Shown: positions 29,724-38,993 of the stretch, piece after piece
How the letters are laid out: each line of letters opens with the position of its first letter
How positions within the stretch are numbered: the stretch's first letter is position 1
Assembly: GCF_013364215.1 (NCBI RefSeq)
Contig: NZ_CP054923.1
Span: 2,604,001-2,668,000 of the forward strand
DNA: 64,000 bases
From: Verrucosispora sp. NA02020
GTDB taxonomy: Bacteria; Actinomycetota; Actinomycetes; Mycobacteriales; Micromonosporaceae
Direction of reading: 5' to 3'
The notes under the pieces: model-generated
Databases searched by the model: none
What the model was told of the DNA's origin: nothing
What the model saw: the letters and a program-made list of their open reading frames with translations, nothing else
Translations under genes and position numbers: made by a program

Positions 29724-30136
29724 GACGTCACCTCCTGCCGGTCGCGGGGCTCGCCGGTGCGGTCGTGCCCGGTGCTCGTGGTCGCCGCTCCGGTCGGCCT
29801 CTCGGGATCGTCGGGTTGCGGCGCCTCGGTCGACTGGTCACCCGACGGTCGGGGCCGACCGGTGACGGCCAGGACGAGCAGGTAGATCGTGATCGCGAAG
29901 GCGATCACGATGGCGGTCAGCACGAACGCCTGCGGCAGCGGATCTGCCGTGGTCGCCGGATCCGGGTCCGGCCCGAGCGGCTCACCGCGCCGGTTGATGC
30001 CCCCGGCGCTGAACAGCAGCAGGTTGACGGCGTGGCTGAGCAGGACGAAGCCCAGCACGACGCGGAGGAAGTCGCGTTGCAGCAGGAGGTAGACCGCTGC
30101 GGTGACGAGCGCTCCGACGGTCAGCGCGAGAATCAC
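29720..30136 (-). CDS. mnhC: Na+/H+ antiporter subunit C (MnhC/MrpC)
   Basis: This 138-residue NuoK-like subunit has three membrane segments. Family marks are YLLLQRDFLRVVLGFVLLSHAVNLLLFSAGG and DPLPQAFVLTAIVIAFAITIYLLVLA. The C-terminal 30 residues are a polar extension. It overlaps mnhA and mnhD by 4 bp. Confidence 0.93.
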   Translation of the reverse strand: MILALTVGALVTAAVYLLLQRDFLRVVLGFVLLSHAVNLLLFSAGGINRRGEPLGPDPDPATTADPLPQAFVLTAIVIAFAITIYLLVLAVTGRPRPSGDQSTEAPQPDDPERPTGAATTSTGHDRTGEPRDRQEVTS

Positions 30137-32937
30137 GGCGTGGCCCCCTCGGTCTGGCGGGCGTCGGCCCGCGTGTCGGTGTGGGGCTGGTGCGGTGGCG
30201 TCGGCGGTCGTCGGCCGGGTGTGTCGGTCGAGGCGGCGCCGAGCAGGCGTAGCGCCGCCAGGATCACCCCGAACACCGCCAGGTACACGCCGACGTCGAA
30301 GACGAGGGCGGTGGTCAGCTTCACGCCGAGAACCTCGGCGTGCAACGGCCGCAGGAACGAGCCGTCGACCAGGCCCAGCGCGCCGGTGCCGACCGCCACC
30401 AGGATGCCGGCGCCGGCGATGGCCAGGAAGGGCCGCTGGAGCATGCGGGTACGGGCGGAGGACGCCGACAGGTACGCCAGCGCCAGCGCGCAGGTCCCCA
30501 GCAGGGCGGCGATGAACCCGCCGCCTGGTGCGGTGTGGCCCCGCAGGAGCGCGTAGAGCGAGCCGAGCAGCATCAGCGGGACCAGGAAACGGTCGAGCAC
30601 GGTCAGGAACACGGCGTTGCGCTGCGGATCGGACAACGGGTTGTCGACCTGCGGCTCCGACGTGCCCCCGACGGCCGGGTGGGCGGTGAGCAGGGCGCTC
30701 ACCGCCATCGCCGCGACGGCGACGACGACGAGTTCACCGAAGGTGTCCAGGGCGCGGAAGTCCACCAGGATGGTGTTGACGATGTTGGTGCCGCCGGTGA
30801 GGGTCTGCGCCTCGCGGATGAAGTGTTCCCCGGCCGGGGAGAGCGAGCGGTGTCCGGTGAACGCCAGCGTCGCCAGGGTGGCGGTGGTCCCGGCGGCGAG
30901 GGCGGCTGCGGCGGCCAGCACCGAGCGCCTGGTGCCGACGGCAGCGAAGCGGGGACGCATACGACGGAGCACCAACACCATGATCACGACGGTGAGGATC
31001 TCGACCAGCAGTTGCGTCAACGCCACGTCGGAGGCGCCGAGCACGAAGAACCACATGGCGACGGAGAACCCCACGACGCCGGTGGCGATGACCGCGGTCA
31101 GGCGTACCCGGGCGCGGACCACCGTGACGATCCCGACCATCATGACCACCAGTAGTCCCACGTCGATCGCGTGCGGGCGCAGGGTGGGCGGTGCTCCCGG
31201 CCACCCGGCGACCACCCCGAGGCCGGCCAGTCCGAGCAGTACGACCGGCGCCGCCATGTGGGCGGCGGGGGCGTCGTTGCGGGTCAGCGCACCGACCCGG
31301 CGACCGAACGCGATGGTGTTGTCGTGCAGGGACTGGACCGCCCGTACCCCTGAGCCGGGGAACAGCGCCCGGTCCAGGAGCCGGTCGGTGTGGCCGCGCC
31401 ACACCGTCAGGAGCACCCCGGCCGCGATCGCGAGCACCGACAGCATCAGCGGCCCGCCGAAGCCGTGCCACAGGTAGACGCCGCCGATCTCGGAGAGTGT
31501 GGTGCCGGCGGTCGCCGCCGCCGCGCCGCGCACGAGATCGGCGAGCAGCCAGCCGGCGACTCCGAAGACGGTGCCGGCGAGTGCGGTGAGGCTGATCGCG
31601 GCGGACATCGACGCGGTCGGACGCCAGGGCCGGACCTCCGGGGCGGGGCCGGGGAGAAGGGTGAGGATCACCCGGGCGCTGTAGGCGACGGTCAGCACCG
31701 CACCGGCGGCGGCGACCAGCGCCACCAGCCAGCCGATCGCCGGTGCGGCGGGTGCGTCGAGCATGGCCTCGAAGATCATCTCCTTGCTGATGAACCCGAG
31801 GGTCGGCACGATTCCGGCCATGCTGGCCACGGCGAGTGTGATCATCGCGGCGGCCCACGGCATGGACCGGGCCAGGCCACGGAGGCGGCGCAGGTCGCGG
31901 GTGCCGGTCCGCCGTTCCATCAGCCCGACGTGCATGAACGCCGCCGACTTGAACAACGCGTGCGCGGCGATGTGCACGCTGGCGGCCAGCATCGCCTCGG
32001 TGGTGCCGATGCCGATCACCGCGACCAGCAACCCGAGTTGGCTGACCGTCGAGTACGCCAGCAGTTCCTTCATGTCGTGCCGTTGCAGCGCGAACAGTGC
32101 GCCCATCACGGCGGTGAGCAGGCCGACGGTGACCAGCAGGACCGGCCAGACCGGCGCGTGCGATGCCGCACCGGCGAAGAGCATCAGCAGGTAGATGCCC
32201 GCCTTGACCATCGCGGCGGCGTGCAGGTAGGCGCTGACCGGTGCGGGTGCGACCATCGCGTCGGCCAGCCACGCGTGGAACGGGAACTGGGCGGCCTTGG
32301 TCATCGCCGCCACCGCGACCAGCACCGCCACCGTGGTGCCGAAAGCCGCGTCGGCGGCCCACGCCGGATGCGCGAGGGCGGCGGTCAGGTCGGTGGTGCC
32401 CGTGCGGGCCGCGACGAGCGCCACGGCACCCAGCAGCGACAGCCCGCCAGCCACCGTCACCAGCAACGTGCGGGTCGCCGGTGGTCCGGCGGTGGGGCCG
32501 GACCGGGCGATCAGCAGGTACGAGCAGACGGTGGTCAGCTCCCAGGCCACCCAGAGCACGACCAGGTCGTCGGCCAGCACCAGCAGCAGCATCGCCGCGG
32601 CGAATCCGGTCATCAGGGTGTAGAAGCCGGTCGGCCGCCGATCGGTGAGGTACGACGTCGAATAGACCATGATCACGGCGCCGATCCCGAGGACCAGCAC
32701 CGCGAAGAGCATCGAGAGCCCGTCGAGCCGCAGTCGCAGCGCCACGTCGACCGTCGGCATCCACGACACGGTCTCGGACACGGTCCGTGTACCCGCGCCG
32801 GCCTGGATCAGTACGCCGACGGCCAGCAGCAACCCGCCGCCCAGGGCCCAGCCGGCCTGTCGGCCGAGCAGGCGGGTGAGGACGGGGACCAGCGGCACGG
32901 ATACCGCGACGACGAGCAGAGCCAGGGTCAGGGACAT
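30133..32937 (-). CDS. mnhA: Na+/H+ antiporter subunits A and B fused (MnhA-MnhB)
   Basis: This 934-residue protein heads the Mrp operon. Residues 1-600 form the NuoL-like channel (WELTTVCSYLLIARSGPTAG, TKAAQFPFHAWLADAMVAPAPVSAYLHAAAMVKAGIYLL, SAAFMHVGLMERRTGTRD). Residues about 620-690 hold the MrpA C-terminal domain (SVAMWFFVLGASDVALTQLLVEILTVVIMVLVLRRM). From about 770 a complete MnhB domain follows (TVLDRFLVPLMLLGSLYALLRGHTAPGGGFIAALL). The A/B fusion explains why no separate mnhB is present. The Mrp complex expels sodium against proton entry and aids alkali and salt tolerance. Confidence 0.95.
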   Translation of the reverse strand: MSLTLALLVVAVSVPLVPVLTRLLGRQAGWALGGGLLLAVGVLIQAGAGTRTVSETVSWMPTVDVALRLRLDGLSMLFAVLVLGIGAVIMVYSTSYLTDRRPTGFYTLMTGFAAAMLLLVLADDLVVLWVAWELTTVCSYLLIARSGPTAGPPATRTLLVTVAGGLSLLGAVALVAARTGTTDLTAALAHPAWAADAAFGTTVAVLVAVAAMTKAAQFPFHAWLADAMVAPAPVSAYLHAAAMVKAGIYLLMLFAGAASHAPVWPVLLVTVGLLTAVMGALFALQRHDMKELLAYSTVSQLGLLVAVIGIGTTEAMLAASVHIAAHALFKSAAFMHVGLMERRTGTRDLRRLRGLARSMPWAAAMITLAVASMAGIVPTLGFISKEMIFEAMLDAPAAPAIGWLVALVAAAGAVLTVAYSARVILTLLPGPAPEVRPWRPTASMSAAISLTALAGTVFGVAGWLLADLVRGAAAATAGTTLSEIGGVYLWHGFGGPLMLSVLAIAAGVLLTVWRGHTDRLLDRALFPGSGVRAVQSLHDNTIAFGRRVGALTRNDAPAAHMAAPVVLLGLAGLGVVAGWPGAPPTLRPHAIDVGLLVVMMVGIVTVVRARVRLTAVIATGVVGFSVAMWFFVLGASDVALTQLLVEILTVVIMVLVLRRMRPRFAAVGTRRSVLAAAAALAAGTTATLATLAFTGHRSLSPAGEHFIREAQTLTGGTNIVNTILVDFRALDTFGELVVVAVAAMAVSALLTAHPAVGGTSEPQVDNPLSDPQRNAVFLTVLDRFLVPLMLLGSLYALLRGHTAPGGGFIAALLGTCALALAYLSASSARTRMLQRPFLAIAGAGILVAVGTGALGLVDGSFLRPLHAEVLGVKLTTALVFDVGVYLAVFGVILAALRLLGAASTDTPGRRPPTPPHQPHTDTRADARQTEGATP

Positions 32938-33067
32938 GGCACGGCCCTGGTCCGGGCGATGGATACGCGTGATCTCAGCGTGGGGGTGACAAGGTGCACG
33001 GGGTCTCTTTCGGGGTCGGCTCGACTATCGCCGACCAGGCTTCCCGGCACACCTGCCACGCAGCCTA
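32938..33067 (-). promoter_or_regulatory. Leader of the mnh operon with motif shared with the trk leader
   Basis: On the minus strand a -10-like TAGGCT (33067-33062) is followed after 8 nt by a 24-nt block (33053-33030) beginning GGTGTGCCGGGAAG. The same block, 23 of 24 bases identical, lies at 35439-35416 before trkH. In the RNA, GGUCGGC (33036-33030) pairs with GCCGACC (33020-33014), and GGUGUGC (33053-33047) pairs with GUGCACC (32999-32993) using two wobbles. A third pairing, CCGG with CUGG inside the block, competes with both. About 115 nt separate the block start from the mnhA ATG. No named family was recognised. Confidence 0.6.
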
Positions 33068-33078
33068 GTACACGTCTT

Positions 33079-33102
33079 CCCTGCTGAGCGAACCCAGCAG
33101 GG
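33079..33102 (-). terminator. Hairpin after trkA
   Basis: CCCTGCTG (33079-33086) and CAGCAGGG (33095-33102) form a perfect 8-bp stem with an 8-nt loop. It lies 80 bp after the trkA stop and just upstream of the candidate mnh promoter, so it probably insulates the two operons. Confidence 0.6.
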
Positions 33103-33181
33103 CGAGATCAATGCCTCATCGACCTGTCCGAACCCCGCCGTCGACGGTGCCGGGAGCGGTCGGCGGGCGAGAGCCGTATCG

Positions 33182-33880
33182 TCAGCGCAACCTGCCGAAC
33201 GCTTCGGCCCTGGCCGTTTCGCCCGCCACGATGATGGTGTCGTCGCTGCCGAGAACCGTGTCCGCCGTCGCGTAGCCCCAGGTGCCGGTGCGGGGCTTGA
33301 CCGCGACCACGGTGATGCCGTGGGTGGCCCGGACGTCGGTGGTCCCCAGCGGTCGACCGACGACATGGGCGGGCGGACGCGTCTTGACCATGGCGAACCC
33401 GTCCTCGATCTCGATGAAGTCGAGGATGTCGCTGCGGACCAGATGCGCCTCGCGGCGTCCCATGTCGTGCTCCGGGTACACCACGTGGTGGGTGCCGAGC
33501 TGCTTGAGGATCTCTCCGTGGGCGTCGCTGGTGGCTTTGGCCCACACCGTCGCCGCGCCGAAGCGCAACAACAGCGAGGTCGTGAGGATGCTCGACTGCA
33601 GGTCGCTGCCGATCCCGACCACCGCGCGGTCGAACTGGTGCACCGACAACTGCCGTAACGTCGTCTCCTTCGTCGAGTCGGCGCGCACCACGTGAGTGAG
33701 ACGGCCGTTGAGCGACTGGACGGTCTCTTCGTCGGCGTCGATGCCCAGGACATCGGTGCCGGTGGCCATCAGCTCCAGCGCCAACGCGCTACCGAAGCGT
33801 CCCAGGCCGATCACGACGACCGCGTCGGCGCCGAGAGAACGGCCGGGCCGTCGGAAGGAGAAGGGGTTCGACTTAGCCAA
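33182..33880 (-). CDS. trkA: TrkA/KtrA-type potassium channel regulatory subunit
   Basis: This 232-residue cytosolic gating protein has an RCK_N Rossmann domain (VVVIGLGRFGSALALELMATGTDVLGIDADEETVQSL, with GxGxxG and the acidic end of strand 2) and a C-terminal RCK_C domain (PPAHVVGRPLGTTDVRATHGITVVAVKP). The nucleotide site binds NAD(H) or ATP/ADP in relatives, and the RCK_C domain often binds c-di-AMP. It is encoded after trkH with an 8-bp overlap, forming a two-component KtrAB-like uptake system. Confidence 0.92.
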   Translation of the reverse strand: MAKSNPFSFRRPGRSLGADAVVVIGLGRFGSALALELMATGTDVLGIDADEETVQSLNGRLTHVVRADSTKETTLRQLSVHQFDRAVVGIGSDLQSSILTTSLLLRFGAATVWAKATSDAHGEILKQLGTHHVVYPEHDMGRREAHLVRSDILDFIEIEDGFAMVKTRPPAHVVGRPLGTTDVRATHGITVVAVKPRTGTWGYATADTVLGSDDTIIVAGETARAEAFGRLR

Positions 33881-35201
33881 TGATCGGCCGCTCCTTGGGT
33901 AGTTCGTACAGGCGGGTGCGGTGGCGGAACACCAACGCCGTGGCCAGGGTGATCGGCCCCAGGCGGCCGACGAACATCAGCACCACCAGCAAGACCTGTG
34001 CTGCTGCCGGCAGATCGGCGGTGATGCCGGTGGACAGGCCGACCGTGGCGAAGGCCGAGACGACCTCGAACAGGGTCCGGTCCAGACCGAAGTCGGTGGC
34101 GGCCATCAACGCGATGGTCGAGGACACCACGACGGCCACCGCCAGCAGCGCGATGCTGATCGCCTGGCGGTGGGTGGAACGCGGTAGCCGCTTGCCGAGG
34201 ATGTTGACGGCTCGCTCACCCCGGATCTCGGTGATGATCACGAATAGCAGCACCGCGAAGGTCGTGACCTTGATTCCTCCGGCGGTCCCGGCCGGCCCGC
34301 CGCCGATGAACATCAGGACGCTGGTGCCCAGCCAGGTGACCGGTTCCATCGCTGAGGTGTCCACGCTGTTGAACCCCGCCGAGCGCGCCATCGTCGAGTG
34401 GGTGAACCCGGCGAGGAGCTTGGCGGGCACGCCCAGCGGCCCGAACGTGCCCCGGTTCGACCACTCGCTCACGGTCACGAAGATGCTACCCAGCAGGAGC
34501 AGTGTGCCGGACATCAGCAGGACGATCCGGGTGTTCATCGTCCAGTGCAGGGGGCTACCCCACTCTCTGCGCAGTTGCAGCAGCACCGGATAACCCATCC
34601 CGCCGAGGATGACCGCCGCGCACAGCGGCAGACACACCCACGGGTCCGCGACGTAGCGCACCAGGCTGTCGCTGTGCAGCGCGAACCCGCCGTTGTTGAA
34701 CGCGGAGACCGTGTGGAACACCGCCAGCCACGCGGCACGGCCCGGTGCGGACTCGTAGCCGGCGAGCAACCGTACGAACACCACCAGCGCGACCACCGCC
34801 TCGATGGCCAGCGTGGTCTTCACGATGCCGGTGACCAGCGCACCGACGCTGCCGATGTCGACGGTCTTGACCTCCTGCGCCATCGACAGCCGCGACCGCA
34901 GACCGATCCGACGCATCACGCTCAAGCCCAGCAACGAGGCGAACGTCATGACACCGATCCCGCCGATCTGGATCAGTACGAGGATCACCACGTGTCCCAG
35001 CGGCGTCCAGTAGGTCGGCGTGTCGACCACCACCAGGCCGGTGATGCAGACCGCCGACACGGCGGTGAACAGCGCCTCGACGAAAGTGGCCCGCCCCGGC
35101 CCGGGGTGCGCGGCGGGCAGCATCAACGCCCCGGTACCCAGCACCACCGACACCGCGTACGCGAAGACGATGACCTGCGGCGGGCGGATCCAACGCCTCA
35201 T
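33873..35201 (-). CDS. trkH: TrkH/KtrB-type potassium transporter
   Basis: This 442-residue membrane subunit of potassium uptake has four repeated pore motifs. Visible filter regions are VEALFTAVSAVCITGLVVVDT, FHTVSAFNNGGFALHSDSL, HSTMARSAGFNSVDTSAM and FEVVSAFATVGLSTGITADL, each with the filter glycine. GGGPAGTAGGIKVTTF is also conserved. The length fits KtrB. It is transcribed from a leader that carries the motif shared with the mnh operon. Confidence 0.93.
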   Translation of the reverse strand: MRRWIRPPQVIVFAYAVSVVLGTGALMLPAAHPGPGRATFVEALFTAVSAVCITGLVVVDTPTYWTPLGHVVILVLIQIGGIGVMTFASLLGLSVMRRIGLRSRLSMAQEVKTVDIGSVGALVTGIVKTTLAIEAVVALVVFVRLLAGYESAPGRAAWLAVFHTVSAFNNGGFALHSDSLVRYVADPWVCLPLCAAVILGGMGYPVLLQLRREWGSPLHWTMNTRIVLLMSGTLLLLGSIFVTVSEWSNRGTFGPLGVPAKLLAGFTHSTMARSAGFNSVDTSAMEPVTWLGTSVLMFIGGGPAGTAGGIKVTTFAVLLFVIITEIRGERAVNILGKRLPRSTHRQAISIALLAVAVVVSSTIALMAATDFGLDRTLFEVVSAFATVGLSTGITADLPAAAQVLLVVLMFVGRLGPITLATALVFRHRTRLYELPKERPIIG

Positions 35202-35452
35202 CCGGCCACGCCAGGCGACGTGTGGTGTCGATGATGAGGATCGGAACGACCTCGCCGGGCACCACTGCGGCGACCCGAGACCGGACAGTCGCCCCCAGAC
35301 GGTACGTGGCGTGTCAGCAGCGTACGGCGAGGTCGTCTCCTCGCACTGCTCTCGGCCCGAACCGACACCGGCGGTCGCCTCTCACTAGCCTCGCGACGCC
35401 CGTGTCCGAACGTCGGCCGACCAGACTTCCCGGCACACCGGCGGCCATGTTA
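35202..35452 (-). promoter_or_regulatory. Leader of trkH-trkA with motif shared with the mnh leader
   Basis: On the minus strand a -10-like TAACAT (35452-35447) is followed after 7 nt by the 24-nt block at 35439-35416 (GGTGTGCCGGGAAG and onward), differing by one base from the block at 33053-33030. The CCGG/CUGG hairpin within the block is preserved. The rest of the leader, about 215 nt, is unlike the mnh leader and carries other possible stems. There is no open frame of interest. The position at the likely 5' end of both RNAs suggests either a structured leader or an operator just after the start site. Confidence 0.6.
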
Positions 35453-35490
35453 CGCACGACCCGCCGGCCGGGGCCGGCGGGTCGTGCGTA
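35451..35490. terminator. 19-bp perfect hairpin after the ABC exporter operon
   Basis: 35451-35469 and 35472-35490 are exact reverse complements with only two bases between them. It lies 48 bp after the stop of the exporter permease on the minus strand and immediately precedes the trkH promoter region. With a 2-nt centre it could also work as a protein-binding palindrome or extrude as a cruciform. Confidence 0.75.
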
Positions 35491-35538
35491 TGAGGCGGCT
35501 CCCACCTGCGTCACCGACCAGCCACGACGAGCCGGGGC

Positions 35539-37185
35539 TCAGGCGCCGCCGGTCAGGTCCCGTCGACCGAAGGCGGTCACGGCCGCCCGGAGCAGGGCAC
35601 CGGAGAGCAGGATCAGCACCGCGACCGCGACCACGCTGACGTTCTCGCGCGGGTACTCGCCGACGTGCGCGAACGGCGACAGCCGGAGCAGCCCGTCGGG
35701 GATGTCCAGGATCGGGGCGAAGTAGGCGGCGATCAGCCCGTATCCGAGCGGCACCCAGATCACCGGCAGTGCCCGGGGTGCGGTCGCGTACAGCACGGCG
35801 GCGATGGACAGTACGAGCCAGACCGCCGGGGTGTGCGCGACATGACCGATCAGCAGGGGGGCGATCAACCCGGCGTCGCCGGTGCTCACCGCAGCACCGA
35901 CGCCCATGCCGAGCCCGGCGACCAGCAGCAACCAGAGCACGCCGACGGCGGTGACTGCCACGTGGCCGCCGAGCCAGCCGGCCCGGCTCACCCCGGTGGC
36001 CAGCACCGGCTCGGTCCGTCCGTCGGTCTCCTCGGCGCGCAGCGTGTGCATCGCCAGCACCGCGTAGACCCCGACGGCCAGCGCCATGGTCACGCCCATC
36101 ATGCCGAGGTAGCCGTCGAGCATGTTCGCCGGGCCGCCCATGATCTCCACCAGGTCCGGTGGGGCGTCGGCGAAGCCGTCGACCAGCGGTTGGGTGAACG
36201 ACCCGTAGGCGACACCGGCTACGAGCAGGGCGACGCTCCAACCGATCAGGCCGGCCCGCTGTAGGCGGAACGCGAGCGCCGACGGTCCGTCCAGCCACGC
36301 GGCGGCCCGGGGCGATCCCGGCCGGGGCGGTACCAGGCCGGCGCCGAAGTCCCGGCGCGTCGACAGGACGTAACCCAGCGCGGCGGTCGCCGACGCGGCC
36401 AGTAGTGATATCACCAGAGGCCACCAGCGGTCGTAGACGTACGGCGCGGTCTGCTGGGACCAGCCGATCGGCGACAGCCAGGACAACCAGGTCGCTCCGC
36501 TGCCCTGCACCGTTGCCATGTCGCCCAGCCCACGCAGGACGAACGCGGCGCCGAGCGTGGCACCGGCAGCGCCGGAGGCCGCCCTCGGGTACTCCGACAG
36601 TTGGACCGTGAGCGCGGCGATGCCGCCGAAGACCAGCGCCGCCGCCCCGATGGACGCGCCGAACAGCAGCGAGCCGGTCGGGTGGTAGCCGCGGGCGGCC
36701 ATCATCGCGCCGGTCAGCACGGCTACCAGCACCGCCATCGCGGCGGTGAGGATCAGTGCGGCGGTGAGCGGAGCGTGCCGGCCGACGACGTTGGCCCGGA
36801 TCAGTTCGGCGCGGCCCGAGCGTTCCTCGGCGCGGGTGTGCCGCACGACGGTCAGCATCCCCATGAGGCCGGCACCGATGATCACGTAGAGCCCGTACTG
36901 CCCGGCGAGAAACCGCTCGACGGTCAGGTCGTCGAAGCCGAAGCCGGGTCCGCCGAACAGCGCTCCGGCGGGGCTGGAGGTGAAGGCGGTCAGACCCGCC
37001 AGGTCCTGCGGGGTCTGGGCGACGGCCTCCAGCGCGGTGGTGAAGTACGCCATCAGCAGTGGCAGGCCCAGCGTCCACGCCGGGAACCGCAACCGGTCCC
37101 GGCGCAGCATGAACCTGAGCAGGGTGCCGGTCCCGGTGGCGGAGGAACCGGTGCGTACCGGGCCGCGCGGCGTCGTCGTGGTCAT
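35539..37185 (-). CDS. ABC exporter permease (antibiotic/polyketide exporter type)
   Basis: This 548-residue protein has about 12 hydrophobic segments in two halves, each like an ABC-2 permease. FMLRRDRLRFPAWTLGLPLLMAYFTTAL starts the first half and LQRAGLIGWSVALLVAGVAYGSF starts the second. RHTRAEERSGRAELIRANVVGRHAPL is typical of the large polyketide-antibiotic exporter permeases in actinobacteria. ATG 37185 overlaps the stop of the ATPase gene by one base (TGATG). The substrate is unknown. Confidence 0.85.
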   Translation of the reverse strand: MTTTTPRGPVRTGSSATGTGTLLRFMLRRDRLRFPAWTLGLPLLMAYFTTALEAVAQTPQDLAGLTAFTSSPAGALFGGPGFGFDDLTVERFLAGQYGLYVIIGAGLMGMLTVVRHTRAEERSGRAELIRANVVGRHAPLTAALILTAAMAVLVAVLTGAMMAARGYHPTGSLLFGASIGAAALVFGGIAALTVQLSEYPRAASGAAGATLGAAFVLRGLGDMATVQGSGATWLSWLSPIGWSQQTAPYVYDRWWPLVISLLAASATAALGYVLSTRRDFGAGLVPPRPGSPRAAAWLDGPSALAFRLQRAGLIGWSVALLVAGVAYGSFTQPLVDGFADAPPDLVEIMGGPANMLDGYLGMMGVTMALAVGVYAVLAMHTLRAEETDGRTEPVLATGVSRAGWLGGHVAVTAVGVLWLLLVAGLGMGVGAAVSTGDAGLIAPLLIGHVAHTPAVWLVLSIAAVLYATAPRALPVIWVPLGYGLIAAYFAPILDIPDGLLRLSPFAHVGEYPRENVSVVAVAVLILLSGALLRAAVTAFGRRDLTGGA

Positions 37186-38099
37186 CACGCCACCTCCGTG
37201 GCCGAGGCGTGCGCGGGCTGGTCGCCGTAGTGACGCAGCAGCAACTGCTCCAAGGTCGGCGGGCGGACGGTCAGTCCTTGCACCTCCAGGTCGCCGAGCC
37301 GGCGCACCACGGCGGCGAGGTGTTCGCCGTCGACCTCGAAGCGGAGGTGGCCGTCCTCGGCCCGCAGTCCGTGTACACCGGCCATCCCGGCCACCGCGTC
37401 GGCGGGCTGGTCGGTGACCACGTCGACCGACGTACGGGTCAGGTGGCGTAGCTCGGTCAGCGAGCCGGTCTCGACGATGCGTCCCTGCCGGATGATCGAG
37501 ATCTGGTCGGCGAGCACCTCGACCTGCGCGAGGATGTGACTGGACAACAGCACCGACCGGCCGGCCTCCTTGGCCTCGCGGATGCACTCCTGGAACACCG
37601 CCTCCATGAGTGGGTCAAGCCCCGCGGTGGGCTCGTCGAGCAGCAGCAGTTCCACGTCGCTGGCGAGCGCGGAGATGAGCGCCACCTTCTGCCGGTTGCC
37701 CTTGGAGTAGGTGCGGCCCTTCTTGCTCGGGTCCAGGTCGAAGCGTTGGCACAGTTCGTCGCGGCGGACCGGGTCGGCACCGCCGCGCAGCCGGGCGAAC
37801 AGGTCGATCGCCTCGCCGCCGGTGAGGTTCGGCCACAGTTCCACGTCGCCGGGGACGTACGCGAGCCGACGGTGCAGGGACACCGCGTCCGCCCACGGGT
37901 CACCGCCGAGCAGCCGGGCCTGGCCTTCGTCGGCGCGCAGCAGGCCCAGCAGGATCCGGATGGTGGTGGACTTGCCGGCGCCGTTGGGGCCGAGGAAGCC
38001 GTGCACGGTGCCGGCGGCGACGTGCAGGTCCAGCCCGTCCAACGCGCGGACGCGGCCGAAGGACTTGGTGACGTGTCGGATGTCGATGGCAGCAGTCAT
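37185..38099 (-). CDS. ABC transporter ATP-binding protein (DrrA-like)
   Basis: This 304-residue ATPase shows Walker [22 protein letters not shown], a Q-loop region near [16 protein letters not shown], signature [16 protein letters not shown] (a Lys-Gly variant), Walker [17 protein letters not shown] and [19 protein letters not shown]-terminal domain of about 80 residues follows, as in DrrA-type drug exporters. The protein starts [15 protein letters not shown] at ATG 38099. It pairs with the permease and lies 110 bp downstream of a TetR gene on the same strand. Confidence 0.92.
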   Translation of the reverse strand: MTAAIDIRHVTKSFGRVRALDGLDLHVAAGTVHGFLGPNGAGKSTTIRILLGLLRADEGQARLLGGDPWADAVSLHRRLAYVPGDVELWPNLTGGEAIDLFARLRGGADPVRRDELCQRFDLDPSKKGRTYSKGNRQKVALISALASDVELLLLDEPTAGLDPLMEAVFQECIREAKEAGRSVLLSSHILAQVEVLADQISIIRQGRIVETGSLTELRHLTRTSVDVVTDQPADAVAGMAGVHGLRAEDGHLRFEVDGEHLAAVVRRLGDLEVQGLTVRPPTLEQLLLRHYGDQPAHASATEVA

Positions 38100-38210
38100 C
38101 GCGGGAGACCTCGTTCGAGGAAGGCCCGGCACACCGGGCCGGAACGGATGCCGCCGACCGGTGGGACCGGCGGTGGAAGGAGGGGCCACGCCCAGAGGGC
38201 AATGTGGTGA

Positions 38211-38903
38211 CTACGGTGCAGCGGTGTCCGCGCCGGGGGCGGCAGGCGGATCCGGGACGTACATCAGGTACTCGTCGAGCATCGACCGGTCGACGAGCAG
38301 CCCTTCGGTGAACAACTCCAGGGCCGGCAACGTGAGATCGTCGATGTAGCGGCGGAACAGGGCCGCGAACTGGTCCGGGGCGGCACCGGCTCCGTGCAGG
38401 GTGAACCAGAGCACCATGCTGCCGGTGGCCTGGTAGGCCAGATACCGCGCACGGGCGGCGGGGTCCCGGCTGGGCTTGATCACACCGGCGGACTCGGACG
38501 TGGAGAGGTATTCCTCCGCGTCGGCGATCATGTGCTCGATGAGTGTGGCCACCAGCTCACCACCGGCCTGCATGCTGCGCAGCAGGTATCGCACGATCGG
38601 CGCGTACTGCTCGACCTCCGCCAGTTGCGCCAACAGGGTCGTGCCGGTGCCGTCGGTCAGTGTCTTCGCCTTCTGCTCGCGCATCACGGCGAGCACCTGT
38701 TCGTCGCAGGCGCGACGCAGGCCGTCCTTCGAGCCGAAGTGATGAACGATCAGACCGGCGGCGACACCGGCGTCGGCGGCGATGGCGCGCAGCCCGGCAC
38801 CGAATCCCTCCCGAGCGAAGCGGGAGATGGCGGCGTCACGGATACGGCTCGCGGTGGCGAACTCGCCACCGCGCCCTGCCGACATCACGTCGTCCGACGC
38901 CAC
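38211..38903 (-). CDS. TetR-family regulator of the second ABC exporter
   Basis: This 230-residue regulator has an N-terminal helix-turn-helix IRDAAISRFAREGFGAGLRAIAADAGVAAGLIVHHFGSKDGLRRACDE, followed by a ligand-binding domain. GTG 38903 was used; an ATG at 38885 (MSAGRGGEF) also fits. An imperfect palindrome lies 10 bp upstream of the GTG. It is the first gene of the exporter unit and presumably represses it. Confidence 0.86.
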   Translation of the reverse strand: MASDDVMSAGRGGEFATASRIRDAAISRFAREGFGAGLRAIAADAGVAAGLIVHHFGSKDGLRRACDEQVLAVMREQKAKTLTDGTGTTLLAQLAEVEQYAPIVRYLLRSMQAGGELVATLIEHMIADAEEYLSTSESAGVIKPSRDPAARARYLAYQATGSMVLWFTLHGAGAAPDQFAALFRRYIDDLTLPALELFTEGLLVDRSMLDEYLMYVPDPPAAPGADTAAP

Positions 38904-38912
38904 GACACCAGA

Positions 38913-38928
38913 TTAAACACCCGTTCAA
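38913..38928. promoter_or_regulatory. Candidate TetR operator
   Basis: TTAAAC-ACCC-GTTCAA is an inverted repeat with one mismatch, AT-rich against the local background, placed just upstream of the TetR gene. TetR regulators of this type usually bind such sites. Confidence 0.55.
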
Positions 38929-38993
38929 CGATCCCGCAATGGCCGTCCCGGGGCAGGCGGAGCCGACGTGGACTCCCGCCATGATCTAGGCCA

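Noticed and set aside
31390..33087. 565-codon plus-strand frame opposite mnhA
   Set aside because: Shadow of the mnhA membrane helices; composition is HRGD-rich without motifs.
35202..35452. c-di-AMP (ydaO-type) riboswitch before trkH
   Set aside because: Potassium genes often carry it, but the conserved segments I remember are not present; the shared 24-nt block is different.
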